Source: Moesziomyces globuligerus (taxonomy: Eukaryota > Basidiomycota > Ustilaginomycetes > Ustilaginales > Ustilaginaceae). Taken from it: a DNA stretch of 64,000 bases. Within the stretch, counting starts at the first letter, position 1. Each line of letters opens with the position of its first letter. The position numbers and the translations under genes were made by a program. Below the pieces are notes generated by a model. It saw nothing but the letters and a program-made list of their open reading frames with translations. It did not search any database and was not told where the DNA came from. Shown one piece after another: positions 43,494 through 52,644 of the stretch. Location: positions 868,001 to 932,000 of the forward strand of contig JARVLF010000013.1 of NCBI GenBank assembly GCA_030849465.1, given 5' to 3'.

Positions 43494-44884
43494 GATCAAC
43501 GATACCGTGGAGAGGATGAATGGTGGATGGGAGACACGATGAGCGGGCGCAGTATCGGAATGGCTGGAGTGGGCCAAGAGCGCATGGCCTGTGGCCTAGA
43601 CGACGATGACGCTGGAGCCTTACTCATCCCCGTTTCGGCTGCGAAGAAGCGCACTGACATGCAGCTGTCAGCTTAGGCATGCCGATCCAGTGTGGAGGCA
43701 GGAGGAAAATGGTAAGGGATGTTAGACTGGTATACACAACATAAGTACTTCTTTTTCGGAAGCGCATGTACGGCAACGCAGTGTCGATCCTCCGCAAGCA
43801 TGTGAGACACGCACAGGGGCTGCGGCGGAAGCGCGGCGACAGTGTACTGTAACTTGCTGTACAGTAGAAGCATCGCTGCAGACGGGACGAATCGATGCAA
43901 CCCCCTGTCGGAAAGCAGGCATGCAGACGCGAGCTGTCTCGACTGAGCACACGGGTAAGGAGACCTGTCCGGATATGGGGGAGCGCCTGGAAGCGGGACA
44001 AAGGGGGGCGGCGCAGGGTCGGCGAGGTCAGTCAGATGGTTTGGTAGAGTGCGTCTTTGAACCTGCACGCTGCAAGACGCGCACTGCAGCCTCGCCTAGG
44101 CTGGGCCGAGCTGTCATGGCTGCCCGCGCCGCCTTGTTGCTTTCTTCCTATGCTCCGACCTTGTCGACGTCCGAGGTCGTCGGCTCGTCGAAGCGACATC
44201 TCAGACGAAGCTTTAGACTTGCCCGCTCTGGCCGCTCTGGCGGTGACGAGTGGCTCTCGGGACACGTCACATTCATCTTCTGCAGGGTTTCCCGCGCTGC
44301 CGAGCTCTGCGACCCTGTGGAGGACCCTGTCATCTGCCCCATGCGGCGCTGGCGATGCCGAGTGGCGATGACCCGATGGTTGGCATGGTTGGCTGGCTGA
44401 GCGATACTATTTCGGACGCTGCTCAGGGGCTGGTGGGAGTCGGGAGCTCTGGGCCGGATCGGATGACCGGCGAGCAGGATTTCGAAACCCACAGCGGCAC
44501 GGCGCCCCTTTCTTTTTTTTTCTTTCGTTTTCCCCTGAGCGAGCTGAGCGACAGTAGAGTAGAGCACACCGAACGCGTGCGTGTTGATGTGCTCACAGCG
44601 AAATTTGGTACAGAGGGGCGCAGCAGGTGCAGCTCATGTAGTGTTGCATAGACGCGCATCCTCAGCTCAGCCAGCGCGCGTCGGCTCGAACTGCATCGGC
44701 GCCGCTCGGCAGCGGTCTAAGCAGGCTAGGCCCTGGCTTTGGCTTGGCTTGGGCCCACGACACCGTAGACCAACACTTGGCAAATGTCCACATCCACCCT
44801 CACACTGTCACACCGCCCGCCCAATTTTGGCACTGCACTCACTGCCACTTCTCTCTTTGTATGCTCGGCCGACCCGCTTGCCTC

Positions 44885-44919
<35 letters not shown>

Positions 44920-45294
44920 ACTCCTCCATCATCTCTGCTCCATACATCCTTACCATCTGCATCGCGTCCCTCTTCGTCGCACGCGCATCCACGATTCCCG
45001 CATCGATACCCTGCAAACCGGCTCTCACAGCGCAACGCGACACACCGCACCGCACCGCAACGCAACCCAGCACAGCACAGCAAAGACAACCCGCTCCCGG
45101 CCTCTGTTCAGCCAACCAGCCAACCATTTGCATCCACGTTTTGGCTCTTCCCAATCAAGGTCTCGCCATGAGCAAGCAGCTGTACACCTTGACTCCCCCT
45201 TCCAGCCTCTAATCCCAACCTCCAAGCACATCTCCCTGGCGTGCTTCGATCGCCACTAGCACCACCGTCCCGAGCGGGCCTGCAAACCGCCAAG
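43494..45294. other. Intergenic region, 1.8 kb, between divergent genes
   Basis: No gene is supported. A short inverted repeat TACTGTA/TACAGTA lies at about 43844-43866. A T-rich run occurs at 44511-44530. The last 500 bp before the FYVE GEF is C-rich leader-like sequence including a TCCTCG hexamer array. Confidence 0.5.
44881..44922. repeat. TCCTCG hexamer array in the FYVE-GEF leader
   Basis: Five to six near-perfect copies of a CTCGTC/TCCTCG hexamer within a pyrimidine-rich stretch, about 370 bp before the ATG. Confidence 0.8.
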
Positions 45295-48200
45295 ATGGAG
45301 TCCAGATCTGCAAGCGATTCCTCCATAATCTCTTTCCCCACACTGCCCGCCTCTCCCACCAGGCCTTCGGCTCACGCACAGCTCCCCACCTTCTCCACCT
45401 CACAATGCCTCGATTCATACTCTCACCCGCATGCCATGCCGCCCCCGGGCGTGACCATCGCTGCCGGCCATGCAAAGAGCTTCGATGACCCACCACAATC
45501 TGCTCAGCTTCAAAGACACTCCATCGCCTCCGACGACTCCTCGGCCGCCTCCTCAGCCGACTACTTTGGCGCAAGTGTGCCCATCAGCAGACCCATCTCC
45601 GCCACCACCCTCGCTTCCTCCCGCCCTTCGTCCGTCGTATCCAATGCCTCCTCCGGCAGCCACGTCCACGGTCAGCTCACCTCCTGCGCTGACCTCCTCA
45701 GTCCCGGTCTCGCATCCGCCCTCGGCCTCATTCCCATCGCAACCACCAACGCCGCGGCTCAGCTCAACTTTCCCGCATCCGCTCGCCCCTCCACCTCGGC
45801 TTCCGCAGATGCCGGCTCCTCCAATCCGCCCCGCCGCAGGGTCAGGGCGCAGAGCGCTCACAGCGGCGCCTTGGCTGCAAGACGTCCCTCTCTGCCCACC
45901 GTGCCCACCATCAACCCGCGCTTCAGCGTCGCCAGCGTCTCCAGCTTCGAAAGCCTCCCCGAGGACGAGATGGTCCACGGCTTCCTAGCACCCTCCTCTT
46001 CGCTCGCAAAGTCGCGCTCCTCCAACTACGATCGCATCCCGCGCATCCCTGCCAATGCCGTCCTACCCATCGCCGCTCATTCAACCTCCTCAACTTCGCT
46101 CGCCAGCTCTTCAGCCGCATCCATCACCGACAGCTCCCAGCACACCGACGACGCTCGTGACGATACCCCTTCCGTCCCCTCCTCCTCCGCATCGTCTTCG
46201 GCTCATGGTACCGCTCCGAGCTCCGAAAGTCAGACCTCCACCATCTCGGCCAGCTCATCCCGCCCCAGCGCCTTCCTCCGTAGAGCTGCAACCGCCCCCA
46301 TCCACCCCACCGACTCCTCCCTCCTCATGGCTCACCGACAGCGAAGCGCACGCGAGCTCCTCGACACGGAGAGGTCCTTCGTAGCCAGTCTCTCCCTCAT
46401 CGACCAGGAGTACTACCAGCCACTCATGGCAAGTCTCACAAAGAGCAAATCCTCCGCTTCCCCCGCCCAGCAGAATGCCGGACATCCCGCCACCGCCACC
46501 CCTATCCTCTCGCGCAAGTCCATCAGCGACATCTTCTCCAACTTCTACGACATTCTCCAGCTCAGCAGAGAGCTCCTGAGCCAACTCGAGGAGCGCTTCC
46601 ACGGCTCCAGTCCCTCGGCCGGCTCCGCTCCCGCACACGTCGACGTGCACTCGGCGGGTACCATGGCCTGGAATGCATCCACCGACTGCGTCGGCGACAT
46701 CCTCGCCACGCTCGCTCCCTTCCTCAAGATGTACTCGCTCTTTGTCAAGAACTTCAGCAGCGCCCTCCAGCGCATCGAGCACGAGCAAAGGAACAACGAG
46801 CCCTTTGCACGCTTCCTCAAGGACACAGACCAGAAGCGCGCCGCCAAGGAGAAGGTCTCCACCACTTCGGGCGGCGTGCGCCACGCCTTCGGCTACGGCC
46901 TCGGCTTCCAGGCGCACTTGTTGACCATCGTGCAAAGGATTCCGCGCTACAAGTTGCTCGTCGACGACTTGGTCAAGTCTACCCCAGAGTCGCATCCGGA
47001 CTGCGCCGACATCCGACGCGCCAGCCGCATGATTGAGCAGGTCGCCTCGTACATCAACGAAAATGTTCGTCAGCACGAGATGGTGCTCACCATGCTCGGT
47101 CTGCAGAAGAGCCTCCAGGGCCTTACCGAGCCTCTTGTTGCCCCAGGTAGGGCACTCATCAAGCGCGGAACCCTCATGAAGACCTGCCGCCGCAACATCC
47201 AGCCGCGCGAGTTCTTCCTCTTCACCGACTGCCTCATCTATGCCAGCCCCATCTCTGGCGGCATCGAGTCGGCTTCTGCCGCTTGGACGATGTTCGCACA
47301 ACGTGGTGGCCTCTACGCGTCCCCTGTGGAGCATCCGCAGTCGCCGGCGATGGCCTCGCCCTCGAGCTCAGCCGCATCTCCGATCGAATCCGTCCTGACT
47401 AACCCAGGCGTTGCCGGCCCATCCAACTCGCGCGCGCGGCTGATGTCCATGCCCGAACCCTATACCCCTCTGGCCGGTGCCATCTTTTCTCTGGCAGGCC
47501 ACCAGCTGCAGTTCCGAGACAAGTTTGGGCTGCGCGACTGCACCGTGGTGAGCGTAGAGGACAAAGCCAACGAGGGGCTCCGCCATCGCTTCGAGATCCG
47601 CACGCCCGAAAAGTCGTTCGCCGTCTACGCAGAGAGCCAGGCGAGCAAAGAGGCGTGGGTCAATTGCATCCGCGAGGCGCGCGCCGACCACATGTCGGCG
47701 CGTCGAACGCTCAAAGCCGACGAAGACAGCATCGAGGCCAAGCGCGAAAGGAGGCGTTCGCTCTACAAGAGCGAGGCGGCCAAGGCCAACAATCGACGTC
47801 TGAGCACGCAGAGCCTAGGCGCCTACTTGGCCAGCACCAACCTCATCGGCCAGGACAAGATCGCTGCTGCGGCAGAGGAGCCAAGCCAGACCAGCGCTCC
47901 GAGGTCACTCTCGCGCGAACGCGAGCCAGCACAGAGACGGTCCCGCGTCGACTCGCTGCCCAACCTGCTCATGCGCCCGCCTTCGTTCCCGTCGTTCCCG
48001 ACCACGGGCGCCAATCTGTCGCTTGCCAACTTGCTCGCCTCGAACACGTCGAACGCAGCAGCGGCGCCGCTGCGTGTGCTCGAAGACTACAATGCTCCTG
48101 TGTGGGTGCCAGACAACCGCGCGGACAAGTGCTGCAACTGTCAAGAGGCGTTTGGCATGTGGCGTCGCAAGCACCACTGCCGGCTGTGCGGGCAGGTGGT

Positions 48201-49410
48201 GTGCTGGACCTGCTCGCAGCGATCCTTCTTGATTCCGAGCTATCACGACGGCGAGCCGGATCGGCCGGCACGCGCATGCGACCGGTGCTACGACAGCGTC
48301 TTCCCAGCCGAAGCGGCCGAGGAGGGGGACGCAGCGACAGACGCCTACGCTGCGCCGGAAAGCGCAGAGATGTCGTCGGTGCCAAGCACGAGTACGGACG
48401 AGAGTGTAGCGAATGCCCTCGGCGCGTATCGGCTGACGTCGGATGTCGACACGGATGCCGAGGGGAGCTACTCTGACTCGCCTGTCACGCCTCCTGTGGG
48501 ACGCGACTCTCCCGCGGCGCACACCGAGATGGACATGCCGGCGATCACGATGGGCGGCTCGGCCGAAGCGCCGCCGATCGGCAAGTCTGCGCTTGCCAAG
48601 AAGGGCGGGGCGGGCGCGCGGCCCAAGTCGCTGCGGTTCGAGGCGCTGCCTCCGGCCGAGATGGCTCTGGATGCGCCCACGCGGCACGGCGGCGAGGTGT
48701 CGCCGAGCACGCCTGCGAGCCCGACTGAGACGGTAGCTTCGGCCATGGCCACGATCAAGGCGGAGGAGGCGCCCGTGCGACGAGGAAGCGCGAGCGCGCA
48801 CACGTCGCCGATGCGCTCCGGCCAGGTGCCGGTGCTACCGACGCGATCCAAGTCACTGGTGGGGCCGCTCGCGTCAGCCTCTCCGCGCATGCTGTCGTCC
48901 GAGGCGAGGCAGAACCGAGCCTCGGCGCTGGAGGCGCATCATCTGTTTGCGAACCACCGCACGCCGCAGATCCAGGCGGCCACGTCCGGGTCCGGTACGT
49001 TTAGGTTGGTGACGCCGCGCCTGACGACGCCCGAGGCCGAGCTGCCGCCCGGGCTGGGCAAGAGGAGCGCGCATGGGCCGAGCAGCATCATGGACGCGGG
49101 CTACTTTGGCAGCGCGGCGGGCGCGATCCAAGAGGATGCTGAGGATCAGGTCGAGGCGGGGCTGGGGGCGAGCCCGGCCAAGGCGTCCGAGCCGTTCCGG
49201 CCTTGGATGATGCATGCCATGTCGCCGGCTGGCAGTGCGCATCCGAGACCGGCGCGCAAGAGGCCGCTCAGCGCAGCGGCGAGGCTGAGTCGAGTGTACG
49301 GTCCGCTCCTCGCCAGCAGTGCGGGTGCGTCGGTGGCGGCTGCGCAGGGCGCGGCTTCCACTTCGACCGACTCGCTCAGTCTGGCCGGTGTCGATCTGAA
49401 CAAGGCCTAG
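45295..49410 (+). CDS. RhoGEF with DH, PH and FYVE domains (FGD/Don1-like)
   Basis: Single exon, 1371 aa, starting at the first ATG (AAGATGGAG). Residues 1-340 are Ser/Pro-rich. The DH domain runs about 350-600 (RSARELLDTERSFVASLSLI, and RIPRYKLLVDDLVK near its end). The PH domain is about 620-800, carrying a Ser/Pro insertion between strands (LIKRGTLMKTCRRNIQPREFFLFTD, then SKEAWVNCIREARAD). The FYVE finger is about 936-1005: WVPDNRADKCCNC, the RRKHHCRLCG ligand loop, and CDRCYD. It binds PI3P on endosomes by family precedent. Domain order equals FGD1 and Ustilago Don1, a Cdc42 GEF needed for cell separation. Orthology to Don1 is plausible, not proven. Confidence 0.93.
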   Translation: MESRSASDSSIISFPTLPASPTRPSAHAQLPTFSTSQCLDSYSHPHAMPPPGVTIAAGHAKSFDDPPQSAQLQRHSIASDDSSAASSADYFGASVPISRPISATTLASSRPSSVVSNASSGSHVHGQLTSCADLLSPGLASALGLIPIATTNAAAQLNFPASARPSTSASADAGSSNPPRRRVRAQSAHSGALAARRPSLPTVPTINPRFSVASVSSFESLPEDEMVHGFLAPSSSLAKSRSSNYDRIPRIPANAVLPIAAHSTSSTSLASSSAASITDSSQHTDDARDDTPSVPSSSASSSAHGTAPSSESQTSTISASSSRPSAFLRRAATAPIHPTDSSLLMAHRQRSARELLDTERSFVASLSLIDQEYYQPLMASLTKSKSSASPAQQNAGHPATATPILSRKSISDIFSNFYDILQLSRELLSQLEERFHGSSPSAGSAPAHVDVHSAGTMAWNASTDCVGDILATLAPFLKMYSLFVKNFSSALQRIEHEQRNNEPFARFLKDTDQKRAAKEKVSTTSGGVRHAFGYGLGFQAHLLTIVQRIPRYKLLVDDLVKSTPESHPDCADIRRASRMIEQVASYINENVRQHEMVLTMLGLQKSLQGLTEPLVAPGRALIKRGTLMKTCRRNIQPREFFLFTDCLIYASPISGGIESASAAWTMFAQRGGLYASPVEHPQSPAMASPSSSAASPIESVLTNPGVAGPSNSRARLMSMPEPYTPLAGAIFSLAGHQLQFRDKFGLRDCTVVSVEDKANEGLRHRFEIRTPEKSFAVYAESQASKEAWVNCIREARADHMSARRTLKADEDSIEAKRERRRSLYKSEAAKANNRRLSTQSLGAYLASTNLIGQDKIAAAAEEPSQTSAPRSLSREREPAQRRSRVDSLPNLLMRPPSFPSFPTTGANLSLANLLASNTSNAAAAPLRVLEDYNAPVWVPDNRADKCCNCQEAFGMWRRKHHCRLCGQVVCWTCSQRSFLIPSYHDGEPDRPARACDRCYDSVFPAEAAEEGDAATDAYAAPESAEMSSVPSTSTDESVANALGAYRLTSDVDTDAEGSYSDSPVTPPVGRDSPAAHTEMDMPAITMGGSAEAPPIGKSALAKKGGAGARPKSLRFEALPPAEMALDAPTRHGGEVSPSTPASPTETVASAMATIKAEEAPVRRGSASAHTSPMRSGQVPVLPTRSKSLVGPLASASPRMLSSEARQNRASALEAHHLFANHRTPQIQAATSGSGTFRLVTPRLTTPEAELPPGLGKRSAHGPSSIMDAGYFGSAAGAIQEDAEDQVEAGLGASPAKASEPFRPWMMHAMSPAGSAHPRPARKRPLSAAARLSRVYGPLLASSAGASVAAAQGAASTSTDSLSLAGVDLNKA

Positions 49411-49949
49411 ACCGAATTTTTTTATGTGCAGAGCAATGATACCCGTTTCGTACATCAGGTTGGGGAGGTGCGTGTCACCGGAGTTGCGCCTCGGTTCACG
49501 AGAGGAGGAGTTGTGGCAGGGGGAAAGAGACGTGCTTGTGGATTGGGAGGGAAGCGGGCTCGGGTGGGTGCTGAACGTCGCTCTCTGCGCAGACACTCTT
49601 GCACAAACGCTCGCATCTAGACTACGATCGCCCTGCGTCCTGCGTCCTGTGTCGCACACCAGTGCTGGCGCGGTGAGTGAGAGAAGTCGAACAGCACGTT
49701 TGTATGCCGCGCACGCTAGCCCTTACGATGCTGATAGGGTGCAGGTATCAGCTCGAGGTCAAATGTTCACCACGTCATCTACTGCGCTCGCTCGCGATTC
49801 AGTGGACACACGCTTGATTGTTCACTCGGGAAACGATAAGGGAAAAAGATCAGGTCCATGGATTAGTGGTATAGGCTGTAGGAGGAATGGTATCTACGCT
49901 AGCTCGGGGGGGGGGGGGGGCTACATGGGAAGATGGGATTGGTTTGGGC
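49411..49949. other. Convergent spacer containing a G15 homopolymer
   Basis: 539 bp of 3' sequence from two convergent genes. A run of 15 G lies at 49906-49920, 30 bp beyond the coiled-coil gene stop. No gene is supported. Confidence 0.55.
49906..49920. repeat. Poly-G tract (15 nt)
   Basis: Fifteen consecutive G on the + strand, i.e. poly-C in the transcript 3' end of the coiled-coil gene. It is a likely site of sequencing or assembly length error. Confidence 0.9.
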
Positions 49950-50540
49950 TTAGTGAGCGCCGACGGCGGGGGCGTTGTAGGTGTTGGTGGTCTGGGGGTA
50001 GGCAGCGGTCTGAGAGGGGTAAGCGTTGTTGGTAGGGTAGGCCGAGGCGGGAGCGATGGGCTGAGAGGTCTGGGTAGCGGGGACGGCGGTGTTGTTGGCT
50101 ACGGGGGCCGAGGTCACGGGAGTCGTGGTGGCAGGGACGGTGTTGTCGGTGTGGATGGCCTCCTTGTGACGGTGACGCTCGGTCTCACCCACCGCCTTGT
50201 GGTGCTGAGCGGAAGCAAGGTTCTGCTCCGTGTTCTGCAGCTTGCCGCGGTGCTCGTTGAGAGACTTGTTGATGTTGTCGACCTTCATCTTCTTCTCCTC
50301 GAGCGTGCGGACCGCCTCGTTGTACTTGGCCTGCTGCTTCTCCAGCTTGGCCTGCAGCTTGTGCTCCTTCTTGATCGCCTTCTGGTGCTCCTTCTCCGCC
50401 TTGGCATGCTGCTTGAGCAGCTTAGCATCGCGCTTCTTCTCCTTCTCGAACGTCTTCTGAGCCGACTTGAGCTGCTTGTCGTCAGCTTTGGCCTCCTTGG
50501 CCAGAACCTTCTCCTCGCGCTTGATCTGCTTGGCGTCCAT
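49950..50540 (-). CDS. Small coiled-coil protein (Ncp1-like)
   Basis: Single exon, 196 aa from ATG at 50540 (MDAKQIKREEKVLAKEAK). Residues 1-120 are almost entirely Lys/Glu/Ala/Gln heptads, a long charged coiled coil. Residues 120-145 are His/Gln-rich. The last 60 are Ala/Pro/Thr/Tyr-rich with repeated YP and NTY. It resembles small basidiomycete proteins sometimes labelled DNA-binding protein Ncp1, but the label is from memory and the function is unknown. Codon use is strongly biased (GAG, AAG, CTC), suggesting high expression. It has a TATA box 91 bp upstream and a double ATF/CREB palindrome 178 bp upstream, suggesting inducible transcription. Confidence 0.8.
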   Translation of the reverse strand: MDAKQIKREEKVLAKEAKADDKQLKSAQKTFEKEKKRDAKLLKQHAKAEKEHQKAIKKEHKLQAKLEKQQAKYNEAVRTLEEKKMKVDNINKSLNEHRGKLQNTEQNLASAQHHKAVGETERHRHKEAIHTDNTVPATTTPVTSAPVANNTAVPATQTSQPIAPASAYPTNNAYPSQTAAYPQTTNTYNAPAVGAH

Positions 50541-50630
50541 GATTGATGTGTGTGTGTGTGTGAAGTGCCTGTGGTGTGTACGAGGTTGAGGATGGGTGAT
50601 GGTAACTGAGAGTTCCGGTGGAATCGATGC

Positions 50631-50642
50631 ACATATATATGT
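50631..50642 (-). promoter_or_regulatory. TATA box of the coiled-coil gene
   Basis: The palindrome ACATATATATGT lies 91 bp upstream of the ATG at 50540. It is the clearest TATA element in the window, and placement fits a core promoter with a short leader. Confidence 0.7.
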
Positions 50643-50717
50643 TCGAGAGCTGTGTCTTGGCGTGGCCAAGTAGGACACGGGACGTGGATGTAGCGAGACC
50701 GTGTAGCGTGAGGTGGG

Positions 50718-50743
50718 CGCTATGACGTCATGACGTCATAGCG
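50718..50743. promoter_or_regulatory. 26-bp perfect palindrome with two abutting ATF/CREB sites
   Basis: Two TGACGTCA octamers directly abut (TGACGTCA TGACGTCA, 50723-50738). The symmetry extends outward through CGCTA/TAGCG, so all 26 bp equal their own reverse complement. TGACGTCA is the established site for ATF/CREB bZIP dimers. It lies 178 bp upstream of the coiled-coil gene and 1.2 kb from ASF1. Confidence 0.8.
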
Positions 50744-51661
50744 TGACTAGGGCGCCAAAGCAGCGCGTGAGTCTTCTTTTTTTAGAGCTTTCCACTCGCG
50801 TCTGGATTTAGAGCGTGGCCGTCTGCAGAACCCACGTCACGTTGCTACGGGCCCTTCGCCGCTCCCAGCGGCAGTTGCAACGCCCAGCTTTGGTGTTCGC
50901 CGTCAATGACGCATCCAAACCATAACACTCCTCCCTCCACCGTCACGCGTCACTTCACGTCCGTAAGCATGCTCGGTCACGGCCGGCCATGACGTTGGAG
51001 TTCCGAACCAACAGCCACCGCCAACAGCCACCGTACGCAGGTTGAATTGTTTGGCTGTGCATGTTACGTCGCACCCGTGCTGCCAAAAACAGCAACCCAC
51101 GCATATAGCCGCCAGGGTTCTTCGCCACACTTTGACGCTAGGCTCCTTCCTCTCGGCATCAGCTGAACCAGTGGATGCTCGGCAGGAGGCAATGAAAGTC
51201 CGCCGATGTGCGCGCAATGTGACGTCTGCCCAGAGGCTGTGCATCGCCCTCGGCGTCCTGTCCATGACGGCTTCCAGCGTCACAGCCACGGCTCTTTCGT
51301 CGTTTGGGGAGCAGCCTGATTCGAGGCCAGCGCAGGGGGTCCAGCATGACGACGATTCTTCCCGCTGCACCGCCGGTCGAAGAAGCTCGAATGTCTCGCC
51401 AAGAGCTCGCAGCGACTCGGCGTGGCAAATCAGCCACCAGCCCCGCAATCCTATCCTGCGTCGTCATAGCGAACTGGGGCTGCGGGGACAAGTGGTAGCC
51501 TTGAAGATGAGCAATTTAACGCAACTTCAGGTGTTAGGGCACTCACACGTACAAACAATTGCGCAAAGTAGTGTTGGTTGTCGACGCGCGCGTCGCGCAT
51601 CGCTGTGCACTTAACCTGGCGCAGACGTGCAATTTACACGACCCGCAGCACACGCGAAGCC

Positions 51662-51688
51662 CTGAAAGGGCTGAAAGGGCTGAAAGGG
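51662..51688. repeat. Three perfect tandem copies of CTGAAAGGG
   Basis: 27 bp, three identical 9-mers, 240 bp upstream of the ASF1 ATG. Confidence 0.9.
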
Positions 51689-51927
51689 AGCAAATTGTGG
51701 CTGGCTTCGCTTGCAGTCTGTGGGCCCCAACTCTACTTGCGATCCGCATCTTCCTTCCTCGTCGCACACACAAACACACACCGGCACGCGCTCACACATA
51801 TACCCACACCACTGTCCTCATTCCGTGCTTGGACGTCAAGAAGCGTCACCACACATACGCCACCCAGCTTCTCGATACACGTACATACAGCAGCAGCAAC
51901 AAACGGAGAGCCGAACACAAGACCACC

Positions 51928-52514
51928 ATGTCGATCGTGCACTTGCAGAGCGTCGAGATCCTCAACGCCGAGGCGCGCTTCGAGGACGCCTACATCTTCA
52001 AGATCACCTTCGAGTGCATCTCGCCGTTGCAGGACGACATCGAGTGGCGTCTCGTCTACGTCGGCTCGGCAGGCGACGAAAAGTACGATCAGGAACTCGA
52101 CAATTGCATGGTTGGACCCGTCCCAGTCGGTAAGTCACTCTCATCCCTTCATCCTTGATCTTCTTGCATCCGGACTGGACTGACAGATGCTTTGCATCGC
52201 TAGGCGTCAATTCGTTCGAGTTCGAGGCAGCTGCTCCGTCGCCGGACAAGATTCCGCCCGAGGACCTCTTGGGCGTCACCGTCATCCTGCTCACCGCCTC
52301 GTATCGCGATCAGGAGTTCATCCGCGTCGGCTACTACGTCAACAACGCCTACGAATCCGAAGAGCTGCGCGAAAACCCGCCCGACAAGGTCGACCTCACC
52401 AAGGTCCGTCGCGAGGTCCTCGTCACCAAACCTCGCGTCACCCGCTTCAACATCAAGTGGGACGACCAAGCCTCCCAACCAGTCCAATCCTCGGATCCAA
52501 TGCCTGTACAGTAA
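51928..52514 (+). CDS. ASF1: Histone H3-H4 chaperone ASF1
   Basis: Binds H3-H4 dimers and hands them to CAF-1 or HIRA during replication-coupled and independent nucleosome assembly. Exons are 51928..52129 and 52204..52514 (phase 1, intron 74 nt, GTAAGT/CTAG), giving 170 aa. The conserved immunoglobulin-like core fills residues 1-155: MSIVHLQSVEILNAEA, SPLQDDIEWRLVYVGSA, the junction GPVPVGVNSFEFEA, and TYRDQEF-like SYRDQEFIRVGYYVNNAY. The yeast-type long acidic tail is absent; the protein ends soon after RFNIKWD, with a short Gln/Ser tail. Its 3' end faces DUS4. Confidence 0.97.
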
Positions 52515-52644
52515 CCTCTCTTGCAACACATCCTTCAAGCCAGCTTTCGCCACAGACAGGACCGTTGTGATCTCGAGTCCAGCCGCAAGTACGGAGGAGA
52601 TGGGATGAATTGCGATGCGAGAGGGATGGGTATCGACAGGGCCG

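Larger units (their letters stand above)
50541..51927. other. Bidirectional promoter region between the coiled-coil gene and ASF1
   Basis: 1.39 kb between divergent starts. Beside the coiled-coil ATG it holds a (TG)8 run (50547-50562), a TATA palindrome and a double CRE palindrome. On the ASF1 side there is a 3 x 9-bp repeat. An MluI-type ACGCGT at about 50944 lies near 1 kb upstream of ASF1. No gene is supported. Confidence 0.6.

Noticed and set aside
43840..43870. Inverted repeat TACTGTA/TACAGTA as a terminator or operator
   Set aside because: Only 7-bp arms with no position relative to a gene that gives it meaning.
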